Positions 1 to 12,100 of a DNA stretch of 64,000 bases are shown here, piece after piece; position 1 is the stretch's first letter; the number at the start of each line of letters is the position of its first letter. The notes under the pieces were generated by a model that had not been told where the DNA came from, ran no database searches, and saw only the letters and a list, made by a program, of their open reading frames with translations. Origin of the DNA: Closterium sp. Naga37s-1. Taxonomy: Eukaryota; Streptophyta; Zygnematophyceae; Desmidiales; Closteriaceae. The position numbers and the translations under genes were made by a program. The DNA is taken from positions 62,001 through 126,000 of the forward strand of contig CANJKZ010000768.1 of assembly GCA_947471745.1 (NCBI GenBank), written 5' to 3'.

Positions 1-1734
1 CAGCGCCAGCACCACACCACCCATGGCAGCATCAGGCATGGGCGCGCCTGTGACTGTGTTTCAGTCCACCCTGGCCGGCTGAAACCACGGATGTTGCTGA
101 TTGACGGCACGTGGTATGCCTCCCATGCTGGTAAGTCAGGTTTGGATGGGTTCGGACGGGTGTATGATTGTGTGAGCCAGTACCACTACCCCCCACGCCC
201 CAGATCGCCATAGCAGCAGGCATGGGCGCGCCTGTGACTGTGTTCGCTGCAAATTTCGGCAGCCTGAAACCACGTGTGCTGCTCATTGATGGGACATGTC
301 ATGCCGCCCATGCTGGTGAGTCAGACTAGACGGATGATTTCTTCACAGGACAGGTGGGGTTGTACTGGGGGCAAGAGACTTGCATGGGAGCCTGAAGCCG
401 CGCGTGCTGTGCTGCTCATTGATGGGACGTGCCATGCCTCCCACGCTGGTGAGTACCTCAGGATAGGTGGTGTCCTAGGCGTCTCAAAAGTCGAGATCAG
501 GATGGGTAGGTGGGTTGGGTGGGGGAAGGTGGGAGCCTGAAACCTCGTGTGCTGCCCATTGTCGGGGCATGCCATGCCTCCCACGCTGGTGAGTCAGAAT
601 GAGCAGGTGAGTCGTGCAGAGGACAGGTGGACAGGGGTCAGAAGCTCTCCTTCTGCTGCGGTCCAGTCAAAGGCAGCACACCACTTGACAAATTAGCTCA
701 ACCCCCCTCCTCTCTCTCCCCCTCACCACCCCCTTCCACCTTCCCGCCCTCACTGCAGTGGTCCACCGCATAGCCAGGGCGGACAGGGATCAGAAGCTCT
801 CTTTCTGCTGCGCGCAGTCAGAGGCAGCCCACCCCTACCTCGCTGCCGTTGGCCTCACCCCCTCTGACGTTCTCCTCTCTCCGGTGCATGTTCAAGAGTT
901 CTGGTACAGCGCCTCCTTCTCTGCTTCCCTCTGGTGAGACCTAGCGTGTCTCAAGCCGCATTCTTCGCTCTATCCATTCCCCTCTCCCCTCCCCTCGTCC
1001 CCTTGTTCCCCTGTCCCATCAGCTCTCCTGCGAGTGGCACGCGTCCTGCCGCTCCCCTACCCCCTCATCGCCTCCCTCCTCCCTTTGAGGCTTCTTGTAT
1101 TGACTTTCCCCCGCCGTTCCTTGCCTTTCCCCTCCCCTCCTCCCCTTATTCCACTGTCCCATCAGCTCTGCTGCGAGTGGCCTGGGACCTGCCTCTTCCA
1201 TACCCTGTAAACTATAAACCCTTGCGCCCCTCTCCTCCCCACCATCTCTTCTAACCTTCTCTCTGCCCTTATTTCACTATGCTGCCAGCTCTGCTGAGAG
1301 TGTCATGCGACCTGCCACTCCCCTACCCTCTCCTTGCCCCCCTACTCCTCATCCCCCGCCCTCTTCACGACGCCCCCTTTCTCCTCGCGTACTGCCGCCA
1401 CCACTGCTGGTTCGGCCAAAGCAGACCGAATTGGTTCGGGCTCACCCGGAGAGTGATTTTTCCACCCCTTCCCCCTCCCCCCATCGCTCTGTCCCATCAG
1501 CACTGCTGCGAGTGGCATGCGACCTGCCTCTCCCCTACCCCCTCCTCGCCTCCCTCCTCCTCATCCCCCACCACCCCCTTCCTCTTCGCCTGGCGCCGCC
1601 GCCACCGCTGGTTCGGGCAGGCTCCGAGACTAATCCTCCCTCCTCCGGACCTCATCGGTAGGTTTGTGGATCGGGAGGAGTTGGAGGATGAGGGGAGGAG
1701 GGATGAGGACAAGAGACACCATGAGGTGGTGTAG
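1..1734 (+). CDS. DCC family (DUF393) thiol-disulfide oxidoreductase-like protein, 5' part outside window
   Basis: Spliced gene whose start lies left of the window. Exon-sized coding blocks encode LLIDGTCHAxHAG, the position of the family's DGxCxxC motif. They are followed at about 757-930 by VVHRIARADRDQKLSFCC, QSEAAHPYLAAVGL and PSDVL, then by ALLRVxxDLPLPYPLL, IPRPLHDAP and a WFGQ tail, which is the order seen in DUF393 proteins. The second motif cysteine appears as His in these copies, so redox activity is doubtful. The DGTCHA exon with its GTGAGT donor is present about four times (around 85-130, 265-315, 395-450, 535-591), and the ALLRV exon three to four times (from about 1020, 1162, 1291 and 1500). 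The last ALLRV copy is out of frame after LLLIPH, and the frame of the 1279-1734 ORF recovers FLFAWRRRHRWFGQ before the stop. Family assignment is by remembered motif similarity; which echo is used in the mRNA is unknown. Confidence 0.62.
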
Positions 1735-2431
1735 GGGCGGCATGGCTTGGACAGACCTCCAGGATCACTGGACTGATAGGTTCTTCTGGGTGAAAGATGC
1801 TCCTGGTTCTGGTGGGGGTGTAGTTCATGTGCAGTTGGAAATATGAGAGTTGTTAGTGCTACTGATTTGGGTTTGTGGATTGATTAATAGGCTTGTCGTC
1901 ATGCTTGTTTGGGTTCTTTGGTGGAGCCAGTCGGGAAAGATCCTCTTGGGGCCTTTGAATTGAAGCACTGCAACACTCGGTTGGGTTGTTCTGTTGACTG
2001 GCCAGAAAATATCCTCGCGTTGCAAATTGCAATGCCATCTGTCCCTTCGCCTGCGTTGCAGAGGCGTGTATACCGTAAGTCTGAAACGTATGGTAGGTAC
2101 TACTGGTGTGCGCTGCTGCAACAATGCTAGGTAAAAGAACCCTTTTGCTTCTCCGGCATTGGGTGGTTATTATACCACGGCACCATGATAACTCATGATT
2201 GATTGTGCACTACTTTTTTCCAATCGCATATAAATATGTGATTCATGTAATTCCAAATCGAAAACGGATTCATGTTTCATTTGCCCACCCCTCACCTCCC
2301 TCCACGTTGTATCAACATTACCGTATGCAAAGAGCGGTCCGGTCTGTTACAAGCAGTTACACTCCCACTTTCAAAATGTCTACAAGGCAAATTTACACTG
2401 AGAATCAGCTAGCTATACAACTAATACAAAC
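1735..2431. other. Intergenic, convergent gene ends
   Basis: Lies between the 3' ends of the DCC-like gene (+) and the first F-box/LRR gene (-). Short ORFs here show no recognisable domain. AT-richer than its surroundings; probably both 3' UTRs. Confidence 0.5.
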
Positions 2432-4906
2432 TTACACTATGAAATCAAAGTTCTCGTCTAACAAAAGGTCTCCCAAAAGGTCTGAAATCTGGAAGCCCCC
2501 CTCACAGCCTTCAGTGAGAAGAAAATCGAGCATTGGAAGATCCTTTATTTCACCAGGCAGGGCCTTCAGCTGCCTGCAGTTACGGAGATTAAGGTTCTTG
2601 AGTCTTGTAAGCCGGGACAAACCCTGAGGGAGCGAGCGAACAGAAGTGTTGCTGATCTTCAAATCAACCAGACAGGATAAACGGCTGAGAGAAGCAGGGA
2701 GACGCGTGAGGGATGAGCAGTGCGATAAGTCCAGCTGCCGAAGTCTTGAGAACGCCCCAAGCTCATATGGAAGAGAAAAAAAGCTTGGTGCGTGGATCTT
2801 AAGGGATGTCAGGTGCTGAAGAGTCGTGATAGCTGGAGGCAGCCAGGTAAGTTCACCACTCAATGTATCATCAATGCACAGCTGCCGTAGCCCATGCCAG
2901 GCCGATCCATCAGATTCCAGAAGCATCTCCAAGCTGCGAGCTCCCATGAGTGTTAAGTTGCGGAGGCAACCAAGACTGGTCAATGTGAAAAGAAACCTCT
3001 CCGCCTTCCCCCCATCTGCTCCCAACGCCAACTCCAAACGCTCCAGACGTGAGAGATAGGCAGCAATCGCCAGGAGGCCTGCTGCATCAACAAAACCCAA
3101 ACGCAGATCTCTGAGCTCCAAAAACATTGCCATGTCTGGCAGACGTGCCACCTCCTGATTGTTTAGGTAAGACAGAGCCTGGAGGCTCAAGGGTAGAAAT
3201 GTAAGATTTCCACTCAGGTGCTCACAACCCCTCAGCTCCAACTGCTCCAGCCTGGTAAGCCTGTCCATCCTCCTGGGAATAGAGTAGAAGTTGGGACAGT
3301 TTTCAATCCTTAGCGCTCGAAGACTGACTAGAGCTGTCAAGCATTCTGGAAGCTTCTGAAATTCCCGGCAGTTCTGAATGTAGAGCTCCTGCAGATTTGT
3401 CATCTCCCGCAAGCCCTCTGGAAGCTCGCCAATACTGCACTCATCCAGTTCCAGCCTCGTCAGTGAAACCAGCTGCGAGAAAGAGAGCGGCAACTGCACT
3501 CCACTGTTCTCCTTAAGACGAAATGTTCGAAGATTGGTCAGTTCCCCCAAGTCTTCCGGAAGGGCCAGAGTAGGCGAGCTGACAAGGTGCAGAGATTGGA
3601 GTCCTGTGAGGCAACCGAACCCTAGTGGTAATTCATGGATCTCTTCACAACCGAGCAGAAAAAACGACTCCAGAGTTGCGAGTCTGGTGAAAGAAGCAGG
3701 CAGATAGAGCAGAGGCAGAGTGTCCAAAACTAGAGTCTTCAAAGCTGGAAGATCTCCGAAATCGCTGGGCAGAGTGAGGATGCTGCACATAGAAATTGTC
3801 AGCTTTTCCAGGCAGGAGAGAGAGGTGAATTGGTCAGTCAAATAGATGAGGCATCTACAGTAACAGATGCTGAAATCTTTCAGGCAGGGCATCACTTCTC
3901 CTATACTGGCTGGAAGGCTCTCTTGCTCGTTGCAATGTGTGAGCTGCAGGCGTTTCAGGGATCCGTATGGGAAACTACGAGGGAAAAAAACGCTGAACTT
4001 TGCAAAGTGGATGCCGAGTTTCAACGAGCTGAGCAGAGGTAGTTGTGCAAGAGAGAAGGTAGGCGAAGTTTCAGAAATCAGGCGAATCTGATCCGGCAAG
4101 GAGAGGCTGGTGAGGTTGGTGAGATGGAGGAGGTTGGAAAGTTGCTCATAGTGAAGGTAGGTGGTTTCAATGGAAAGTGCAGTGAGTGAGACAAGGGAGT
4201 TGCATTTTGACGAGCTGAGGATGAATGGATTGGACAAGACGAGCGTGCGCAGATTCAACTGGAAGAAAGAAGCCGGTGATCTCACACTCTTCCGAAGACA
4301 GCACAGCGACAGATGCTCCAGATCCGGGCAGCTACGGAAGAAACTATCCAAGCCAGGTTTGGTGATCAAGCTGTGCTTCTTTCCACCTTTGTCGTCTGCT
4401 GTCAGCACCAACTTCCCCACGTGGAAGGCTCTCAGCTTAGGGCACGCAGCAGCGAGATTAGTGAGAAAGGCATTATCCACAAGTTCCACACTGCAATCTG
4501 ACAGGTGCAGATGGGTCAGATGCGGTAAACACACAACCGCGTTGAGCACATCCTGGTGTGAAACGACCCGGTCTTCCTTCACGAGGAGAGAAGACACGTG
4601 GCGTTGGGTAATTCGCCTCCAACGGCGGCAGATGGAAGCAAGCAGCAGAGTGTACGCGGCGTCCGCGGAGTCGGGAGGGGTCGGCATGGGAGTGTCTCTT
4701 CGCCCGTAGACAAGCTCTTCAGTCGTAGCATTCGCGTGGATGTACTTAGGCCGATCATGCGACACGACGTTCCAGAGATCATCGCTTTCGGATCCGCGAA
4801 AGATTGGATGTTTCGGAGGCCAGAAGATCCAGGCGAGAACATCGTCAGGGAGATCGTTTATGTGAGTTGCTCCGGAGACCATAAGAGCCATGTCCGCATG
4901 AGCCAT
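2432..4906 (-). CDS. F-box/leucine-rich-repeat protein, intact copy
   Basis: Single uninterrupted ORF of 824 residues. Near the N terminus is an F-box-like segment, INDLPDDVLAWIF, followed by RRWRRITQRHVSSLL. From about residue 130 to the end there is a long series of leucine-rich repeats of the type LPxSFxxLxxLxxLxLxxC, many with plant-type LPxxLxxLTxL spacing. By family knowledge such proteins are substrate receptors of SCF E3 ubiquitin ligases; the target is unknown. The start at 4906 was chosen because the Met lies close upstream of the F-box and matches the N terminus of the neighbouring paralogue. It is the intact member of a tandem pair on the same strand. No introns are needed. An intracellular LRR receptor without a functional F-box is an alternative. 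Confidence 0.78.
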   Translation of the reverse strand: MAHADMALMVSGATHINDLPDDVLAWIFWPPKHPIFRGSESDDLWNVVSHDRPKYIHANATTEELVYGRRDTPMPTPPDSADAAYTLLLASICRRWRRITQRHVSSLLVKEDRVVSHQDVLNAVVCLPHLTHLHLSDCSVELVDNAFLTNLAAACPKLRAFHVGKLVLTADDKGGKKHSLITKPGLDSFFRSCPDLEHLSLCCLRKSVRSPASFFQLNLRTLVLSNPFILSSSKCNSLVSLTALSIETTYLHYEQLSNLLHLTNLTSLSLPDQIRLISETSPTFSLAQLPLLSSLKLGIHFAKFSVFFPRSFPYGSLKRLQLTHCNEQESLPASIGEVMPCLKDFSICYCRCLIYLTDQFTSLSCLEKLTISMCSILTLPSDFGDLPALKTLVLDTLPLLYLPASFTRLATLESFFLLGCEEIHELPLGFGCLTGLQSLHLVSSPTLALPEDLGELTNLRTFRLKENSGVQLPLSFSQLVSLTRLELDECSIGELPEGLREMTNLQELYIQNCREFQKLPECLTALVSLRALRIENCPNFYSIPRRMDRLTRLEQLELRGCEHLSGNLTFLPLSLQALSYLNNQEVARLPDMAMFLELRDLRLGFVDAAGLLAIAAYLSRLERLELALGADGGKAERFLFTLTSLGCLRNLTLMGARSLEMLLESDGSAWHGLRQLCIDDTLSGELTWLPPAITTLQHLTSLKIHAPSFFSLPYELGAFSRLRQLDLSHCSSLTRLPASLSRLSCLVDLKISNTSVRSLPQGLSRLTRLKNLNLRNCRQLKALPGEIKDLPMLDFLLTEGCEGGFQISDLLGDLLLDENFDFIV

Positions 4907-5724
4907 TGTGACACTTTTTAGGTGCCTCAGGAAAAGAACTGGTAGCGACTGAGGTCAAGGTAAACAACAACACTGCCGGAGTTGAAAGACAGTTTCTGGA
5001 GTACCGTGCGAATAGAATAGGCTCGATCTGAAAGGTCAGTCATTTCTGTCCATCCTGCCTACTATCAGGCAACAACTTCCTACGCCTGAATGTCAGTTCC
5101 GAATAAGAGTCGATCTGTCGGTGCGACAGGCAGTTCCTGGTAGAGGAGGGTCGCCTTTTGCTTTTACTCTGCGACTCTGCGACTCAGCGACTCTAGATGC
5201 GACCTTCGGAGTGGAATTGAACCAATCACATGAGGAAGAACGCACACGTGGCACGATGCAGCTGGTGCTGAAGCACGCATGCTCACTCACTGAGCACTGA
5301 GCATGCGCTGGAGGACAGCTAGCATTGTGTACTCATTCACTAGCCATGCGCTGCAGCTGGCATGATGCTCGCTCACTCACTCAGGGCGATCCATTCCCGA
5401 AAATCCTCGAAAATAGCGTAATGCTCTCACTCGTAGGCTCTGCGCTTCGGGCTACGGCTACTTTGGGTTTTGCGAGAGGAGCTCGCAGATCTCCTAACCA
5501 CAACACGAGCATTGATCACAGCGCAGCTCACAAGTGGGCGATCCCTACTAACAGGGGGGTTCAGCAACAGGCCCCAAACAATATTTCTGGTTTTCCTTGC
5601 GAACTCGTTTCTGAATGGTAGCGTTATACAAGATTGTCAAGTTGAGAGCTAAGTATCCAACTTCCAAAAACAGTAGTCACAATGTCCAACTACACGCCCT
5701 ACATTCTGATATCAAGGATCACCT
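4907..5724. other. Intergenic between the two F-box/LRR paralogues
   Basis: Presumed promoter of the intact F-box/LRR gene and 3' flank of the damaged one. Short repeated phrases such as GCATGCTCACTCACTGAGCAC resemble those upstream of the paralogue near 8280-8320, consistent with duplication of gene plus promoter. No gene seen. Confidence 0.4.
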
Positions 5725-8060
5725 TCATTGTTGGAGCTTGTCACAGCCTCTGGTATAGAGAAGATCAAGCATTTTGAGGTCTTGTAATCCGTGAGGCAGA
5801 GCTTCCAGCTGCTTGCAGTTAGAGACATCAAAGTTCTTGAGTCTGCGGAGCTCAGTTAATTGAGGAGGGAGCAAGCAGACAGAAGTGTTGCTTAGCTTCA
5901 AATCAGTCAGGCAGGATAGATCGGCGAGTGAAGCAGGGAGATGCGTGAGAGAAGAGCAGTTTGAAAAGTTCAGCCTTCGTCACTTGTATTGATACTCAGC
6001 TGTCGTAGCGCCTGAAAAGGTGGACCATCGAGTGAGCCATCAGATTGCAGCAGACTCTTCATGCTGTGAGCCCCCTTTACTGCCAAGGTGTGGAGGCGAG
6101 AAAGACTGGTCAATGCGGAAGGAAACTCCTCCGTATCTTCTCCCAGCGTCAACTCCAAATGCTCTAGACCTGAAAGACTGGCACAGATTGTCAGGAGAGC
6201 TACTGCATGAACAACACCCAAGCGCAAATCCCTCAGTCCTGAAAGCTTTGACATGTCAGGCAGCGGCACCATCTGATCGTTTTTGTAAAATAGAGACTGG
6301 AGGCTGAGTGGCAAACACTGAGGGGCTTCATCCAGCTGATCACATCCGCTTATCTCCAACTGCTTCAGCCTGGTCAGGCTGTCCAACCTCCTGGGAAGCA
6401 AAAAGAGACTGGGACAGCTTTCAATCCTTAGCACTCGAAGGCCGACCAGTGCTGTCACTGATTCTGGAAGCTTCTTGAATTCTGAACAGTCCTGAATGTA
6501 GAGTTCTTGCAGGTTTGTCAGCTCCCCCATGCCCTCTGGAAGCTCACAAATCCTGCACTGATCCAGTTCCAGCCTGGTCAGGGAAACCAACTGCGTGAAA
6601 GAAGATGGCAAATGCTCTTCACAGTTTTTGTTGAGACGAATAGTATGAAGATTAGTCAGCCCTCCAATGTCGTCTGGAAGTGTCAGGTCCAGAAAGTTCA
6701 GGTCCGACTGGTCCAGGTACGGAAGGCCCAGCTCCGGAAGGTCCAGGGCCGGTGGCAATGCAAGGCTGAGAGTCTGGAGTGCTGTGAGGCAACCAAACCC
6801 TTCAGGTAAGTCAACAATATCCTCACACCCAAGCAGCAAAAAAGTCTCCAGAGATGAGAGTTTGGTGAAGGAAGAAGGAAGATAGCGAAGGGCCAGCGCA
6901 TCCAGCACCAAGGTCTCCAGAGCGGGAAGGTTTCCGAAGTTTGCAGGCAGAGAGAAGATGTTGCAAGAGGAAAGTGTCAGCTTCTCCAGGCAGGACAGAG
7001 AGGTGAATCGGTCCGTCAGATCACTGAAGCATCTGCAGTAACAGATGCTGAGGTCTTGGAGGCAAGGCATCACCTCTCCAAAACTGTCTGGAAGGCTCTC
7101 TTGCTCGTTGCAGTTCCTAAGTTGCAGCCGTTTTAAGAACCTGTATGGAAATCTAAGAGGGAAGAGATCGCTGAATTGTGAATCGGAGAGACCGACTTTC
7201 AGTGAGTTGAGAGAGGGTAATTGTGCGAGTGAGAAAGAAGGCGGAGTGATTAGGGTGGGCAAAGAAAGCCAGGTGAGGTTGGTGAGATACAGGATGTTCG
7301 AAAGTTGGCGGTAGTGAAGGTTTGTGGTTTCTAAGGAGAGAGCAGTGAGAGATGCGAGGGAGTTGAATTCAGGAGTCTTGAGGAAAAATGAATTGGACAG
7401 GACCAGGATGCGCATATTCCGAAGCTGGAAAAAAGAAGCTGGTGGATTCACGTTTCTCCAAAGGCAATACAGCGACAGCTGCTCCAGATCCGGACAGCGA
7501 CGGAAGAGATTATCCAAGCCAGGTTTGGTGATCAGGCTGTGCTTCTTTCTACCTTCGTCATCTGCTGTCAGCATCAGCTTCCCCACGTACAACGCCCTCA
7601 GCCTCGGACACGCAGCAGAAAGGTCAGCAAGGAAGGCGTTGTTCAAAATCTCCACGCTGCTGTCCGACAGGTGCAGATGGGTCAGATGCGGTAAACACGC
7701 AACAGCGCTGAGCACATCCTGGTGTGAAACAACACGATCTTCCTTGACGAGGAGAGACGACACGTGGCGCTGAGTGATTCGCCGCCAGCGCTGGCAGATG
7801 GACGCTAACAGGAGAGTGTAACCAGCTTCTGCAGAGGCTGGAGGGCTCGGCATGGGAGAGTCTCTTCGCCCGTAGTAAAGCTCTTCAGGCGTGGCGTTTC
7901 CATAGAAGTACTTGGGTCGAGGAAACACGAAGTTCCATAGATCATCGCTCTCGGATTTGTAAGAGGTTGTTTGCTCCGGAGGCCAGAAAATTCTAACGAG
8001 AACATCGTCAGGGAGATCGTGAATGTGAGTTGCTGCAGAGTCCATATGAGCCATGTGCAC
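5725..8060 (-). pseudogene. F-box/LRR paralogue with internal deletion and frameshift
   Basis: Paralogue of 2432-4906. The ORF from 8060 opens with an F-box-like segment (IHDLPDDVLVRIF) and runs 696 residues through the LRR region, ending at a stop near 5970 just after LSINTSDEG. The C-terminal repeats continue in another frame (NCSSLTHLPASLADLSCL, then LKLSNTSV, LKNFDVSNCKQLEALP) to a stop at 5725-5727. Against the neighbour, about 40 residues (GELTWLPPAITTLQHLTSL and onward) are missing exactly at the frame change, so a deletion of roughly 120-130 bp explains the break. A truncated but functional protein remains possible because all of the F-box and most LRRs survive; alternatively a short unrecognised intron could bridge the gap. 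Confidence 0.62.
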
Positions 8061-9195
8061 TCTCTGGGTGTCTCAAGAAACGAACTGGGAGTACCTTGAG
8101 GTGAAGATAAAAAGTGATATCGCGACTGCGGTTTTCACTAGGCCTGATCGAACTGGTCAGCTGCAGCCCTTCCTACTAAATACCATTTGCCTATTTGTGG
8201 CAAACCCGGACAGAGGAGAGTCACCTTTCGATACGACTTTCGCTTTACGTGGAACAGCACAAACGCGTGGTTCTCTGCTACAGAATGCATGCTCACTCAC
8301 ACACGCGTGGTTCGCTGCAGCTAGCATTGTCCTCGAGCTCTGCATTCACTTTCGAGGCACCTAGAAATGGAACTGCGCAACCTCTGCTGTTGCACCAAGA
8401 GTGGAATGATGCTCTCACTCGGTTAGCATATCCTCGGCACCTCAAAACCAGAGCGTATGGCTCTCACCCAGCGCGCGCGCTTCGAGCAACGGCTACTTTC
8501 GAGTTTTGCGATAAAAACTCGCAGCTCCCCTGAAGCATCACGAGTGGCTTGACCGCAGCGCAGCTTTCAGTGTGATCGTTCGAGATTTTAGTACACCACA
8601 TAAACTGCATGATGGTATGTAAGGTCAATAAACCAGTGAATATAACCTAGAGTCTAGCTGATCGAGTCGAATCGAGTCGAGTCGGTCTGTACTACTGGAA
8701 TCCCAAGGCCAGCTTTTCGAGGGCTCCTGAGGTTCAATACATCACCCGCGAGATCGCAATCAAATGTGGTTTGACGCGTACCAGTAGGGTGCAGTACGGT
8801 GATGAAGTTGGACTTGAGTGTAGTTTTTGTGTCAGATGCTAATTCTGACACCTTGTCTGAATCTATCATCTGGCGCCATTTGTGTGTCTCGACTCGATCT
8901 TCCCGAAACATACAGACTCGAGCAGAGACAACTACTAGCTTTTGGCTCCTAAACGAAACTTCATCAGTTTCACGTGACAGTACTCTGAAGAATCAATCAA
9001 CCTATCAATCCACCTGGAGCCGTTGATTCTCATCAGTGTACAATCACCTGTCATTAACAGCCGTGCCCTTTAACCCGTCAGGGCCGTTTAACCCGTTCGT
9101 TTGTTCATTCACCGCACGAAGCTCGAAGCTCACGCGCTTCGCGTTAACAGCCTCCTCGCGTCACGACCCTTAGAAAGGCAGCGGTCGGCTCACTA
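8061..9195. other. Intergenic, divergent promoters
   Basis: Lies between the start of the F-box/LRR paralogue (-) and the SDR gene (+), so it should hold two divergent promoters. I see short CGAGTCGA-rich stretches around 8655-8680 and no coding signal. Confidence 0.4.
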
Positions 9196-12100
9196 ATGTC
9201 GGAGCAGCACCAGCCGCTGATGGCGGGTCCAGTGGTGCTCGTCACGGGATGCTCCTCCGGCGGCATCGGATCGGAGCTCTGCAAAGCCTTCGCCGCTAAA
9301 GGCTGCCGCGTGTTCGCTACAGCACGCCGACCCGACTCCATGCAGGATTTAGCAGGCAAGTGGCGAGTGTGAGGCCCTGGCCCCTCTCCCAGCATGAGTG
9401 TCTCACGCGGCATCGAATATGGGTATCGGATCGGGGCTTTGCAAGGCCTTCGCCGCTAGAGGTTGTCGCGTGTTCGCATCCGCATGCCGCCCCGACTCCA
9501 TGCAAGACTTAGCAGGTAGGTAGGCAAATGCAGGACCTCGCAGGTAAGCGGCCTTTGGGAGGCGTTTTTTAATCTTCAAGCTCTCTTGTCGCATGTCATG
9601 TGTCACGTGATAATGAGTTTGTTTTGAGACGTCCTCGGAAAGTTTTGTTATCACGTAACATGTGCATCAAAACTCGGCTCGCATGTCCCCTGCACTGCAC
9701 CCCTCTTCTCTGCCATCTCAGGGTTGGGGAGAGAGATGGTGCGGTTAAATGTCCAATCCACTCCCCACTGCCCTCGTTCAAGAATGTTTAGTCGTCTCGT
9801 CGTGTATGAGATAGATCTCTCAAAGGTGGCTTGTGGCTTTGAAGTTTGAGTGGCTTTGATGTTTGAGCCAGACCGCTCAAAACTCATCTTGATGAGCACT
9901 CCTCCCCACATCAAAATCCTTTTCTCTCATCTCCTCCTCTTACCATTCTTTTCCCTTTTTCAGGGTTGGGGATCAAGACAGTGCAGCTAGATGTGACGTC
10001 CACAGCCTCCATTCAAGACTCTTCCCCTTGTTCTGTTCCTTTCTTTCGTCTTTTTGTGTCTCAATTCTTTCCTGATTTTCCTCCTTTGCAGGCTTGGGGA
10101 TCGAGACGGTGCAACTAGATGTGACGTCCACAGCCTCCATTCAAGAAGCCGTCAGCACAGTCATTGCCAAGGTGATGTTTCAATGAGAAGTTTGCTTCAA
10201 TTCATGTGCTCTGCCAAGTTTACAGTACACCTATATCTCACATCCCCAGCATCCATTCGGGACACCGTCAGCACAGTCATTGCCAAGGTGACGTGACTGG
10301 GACGTCTGATTTCATTTATGTGGGCTCTGCCAAACTGACGGTGCAGCTGGATGTCACCTCCACAGTCTCCGTTCAGGAAGCCGTGAGCACAGTCATTGCC
10401 AAGGTGAATTGACTGGGACGTCTGATTCAACTTTAACGGCCAATTGTGGGCTCTGCCAAACTGACGGTGCAGCTAGATGTCACCTCCACAGTCTCCGTTC
10501 AGGAAGCCGTGAGCACAGTCATTTCCAAGGTGAATTGACTGGGACGTCTGATTCAACTTTAACGGCCAATTGTGGGCTCTGCCAAACTGACGGTGCAGCT
10601 AGATGTCACCTCCACAGTCTCCGTTCAGGAAGCCGTGAGCACAGTCATTTCCAAGGCGACCCTTGCATTGAGTCATGGTGAAGGTGGTGAAGGTGCCATG
10701 GTGCCGCCTGTCTCACCCATTCAGGCGGGCAGAATAGACGTTCCGGTCAACGATGCAGGAGCAGGGTGCTTTGGCTTGGCCCCATGGCGGAGATGCCCCT
10801 GGATGCCCCTCTTGCTCTGCCTACTAGTCATCATGCCTCATGCTTCCTCCCTTTCCCACCTGCCCACTTCCCTTGCGCACCTGAGCAGGCAGGCAGAATA
10901 GACATTATGGTCAACAACGCGGGCGCGGGCTGTTTTGGCTTGGCCCCATGGCGGAGATGCCTCAACACATCTGCTGCTCTGTCTTCTCATTGTACCCAGC
11001 TGTAGTACCCCTCGTGCTCCTTCCCTTGCGCACCTGAGCAGGCGGGCAGAATAGACATACTGGTGAATAACGCGGGTGCGGGATGTTTCGGCCCCATGGC
11101 GGAGATGCCTCTGGATTCATTCCGCAGCAACATGGAAACTAATGTGGTCGGCTTGCTGGCCGTCACTCAGGCGGTGGTGCCGCACATGGTGGAGCAGGTG
11201 TGTGTGATGGTAGCAGGTGGGTAGAGGGGCAGGCTGTTTTGCCCCCATGGCGGAGATGCCTCTTGATGCATTCCGCAGCAACATGAAGACCAACGTGGTT
11301 GGCCTGCTGGCCGTCACTCAGGCAGTAGTGCCGCATATGGTGGAACAGGTAGGGTGAATGTGACTGTGGGGTGAACGTGAGTATGGTGGCAGGCGCGGGG
11401 TGCTTTCGACCCATGGCGGAGATGCCTGTTGACGCCTTCCGCAGGAACATGGAGACCAACGTGGTTGGCCTGCTGGCCATCACTCAAGCCATCATGGTGG
11501 AGCAGGTAGGGTCAAAGTGACTGGTGGTTGGGGCGGGGTGCCTCAATGGACAGGCTCCTGCTTCGCCCCAATGCTGGAGATGCCTCAGGATGCGTTCCAC
11601 AGCAACATGAAGGCCAACGTGGGTCGGTGTCAGCATGGGTCACCATGCCCTTTGCTCCTTCTGAGCTTTCCCCCCCTCCTTCTATCCCTCCCATTCCAAT
11701 CCTCAGGGCAGTGGCAAGGTCGTGAACATACGGTCCGTGTCAGCATGGATCACCACGCCCTTCGCTGGCACCTACTGTGCTGCCAAGGCAGGCAGGCAGC
11801 ACCTTACATGCTTACTTCGTCTCTCTCACTCCCCTTCTTGTTGTCACTTCCTTCCCACTGTGCAATCCTCAGGGCAGTGGCAAGGTCGTGAACATAGGGT
11901 CGGTTTCAGCATGGGTCACAACGCCCTTCGCTGGCACCTACTGTGCGGCCAAGGCAGCAGTGCACAGCATCTCTCACGCGCTCAGAATGGAGCTGAAACC
12001 GTTTGGCATCCAAGTCATGCTCGTTGCTCCGGGCGCCATCAGGTGAGGTGCTTTTACTGTCTGGATGGCTAGTTGGATGCCTTCCAGTGGCTGGCACCCA

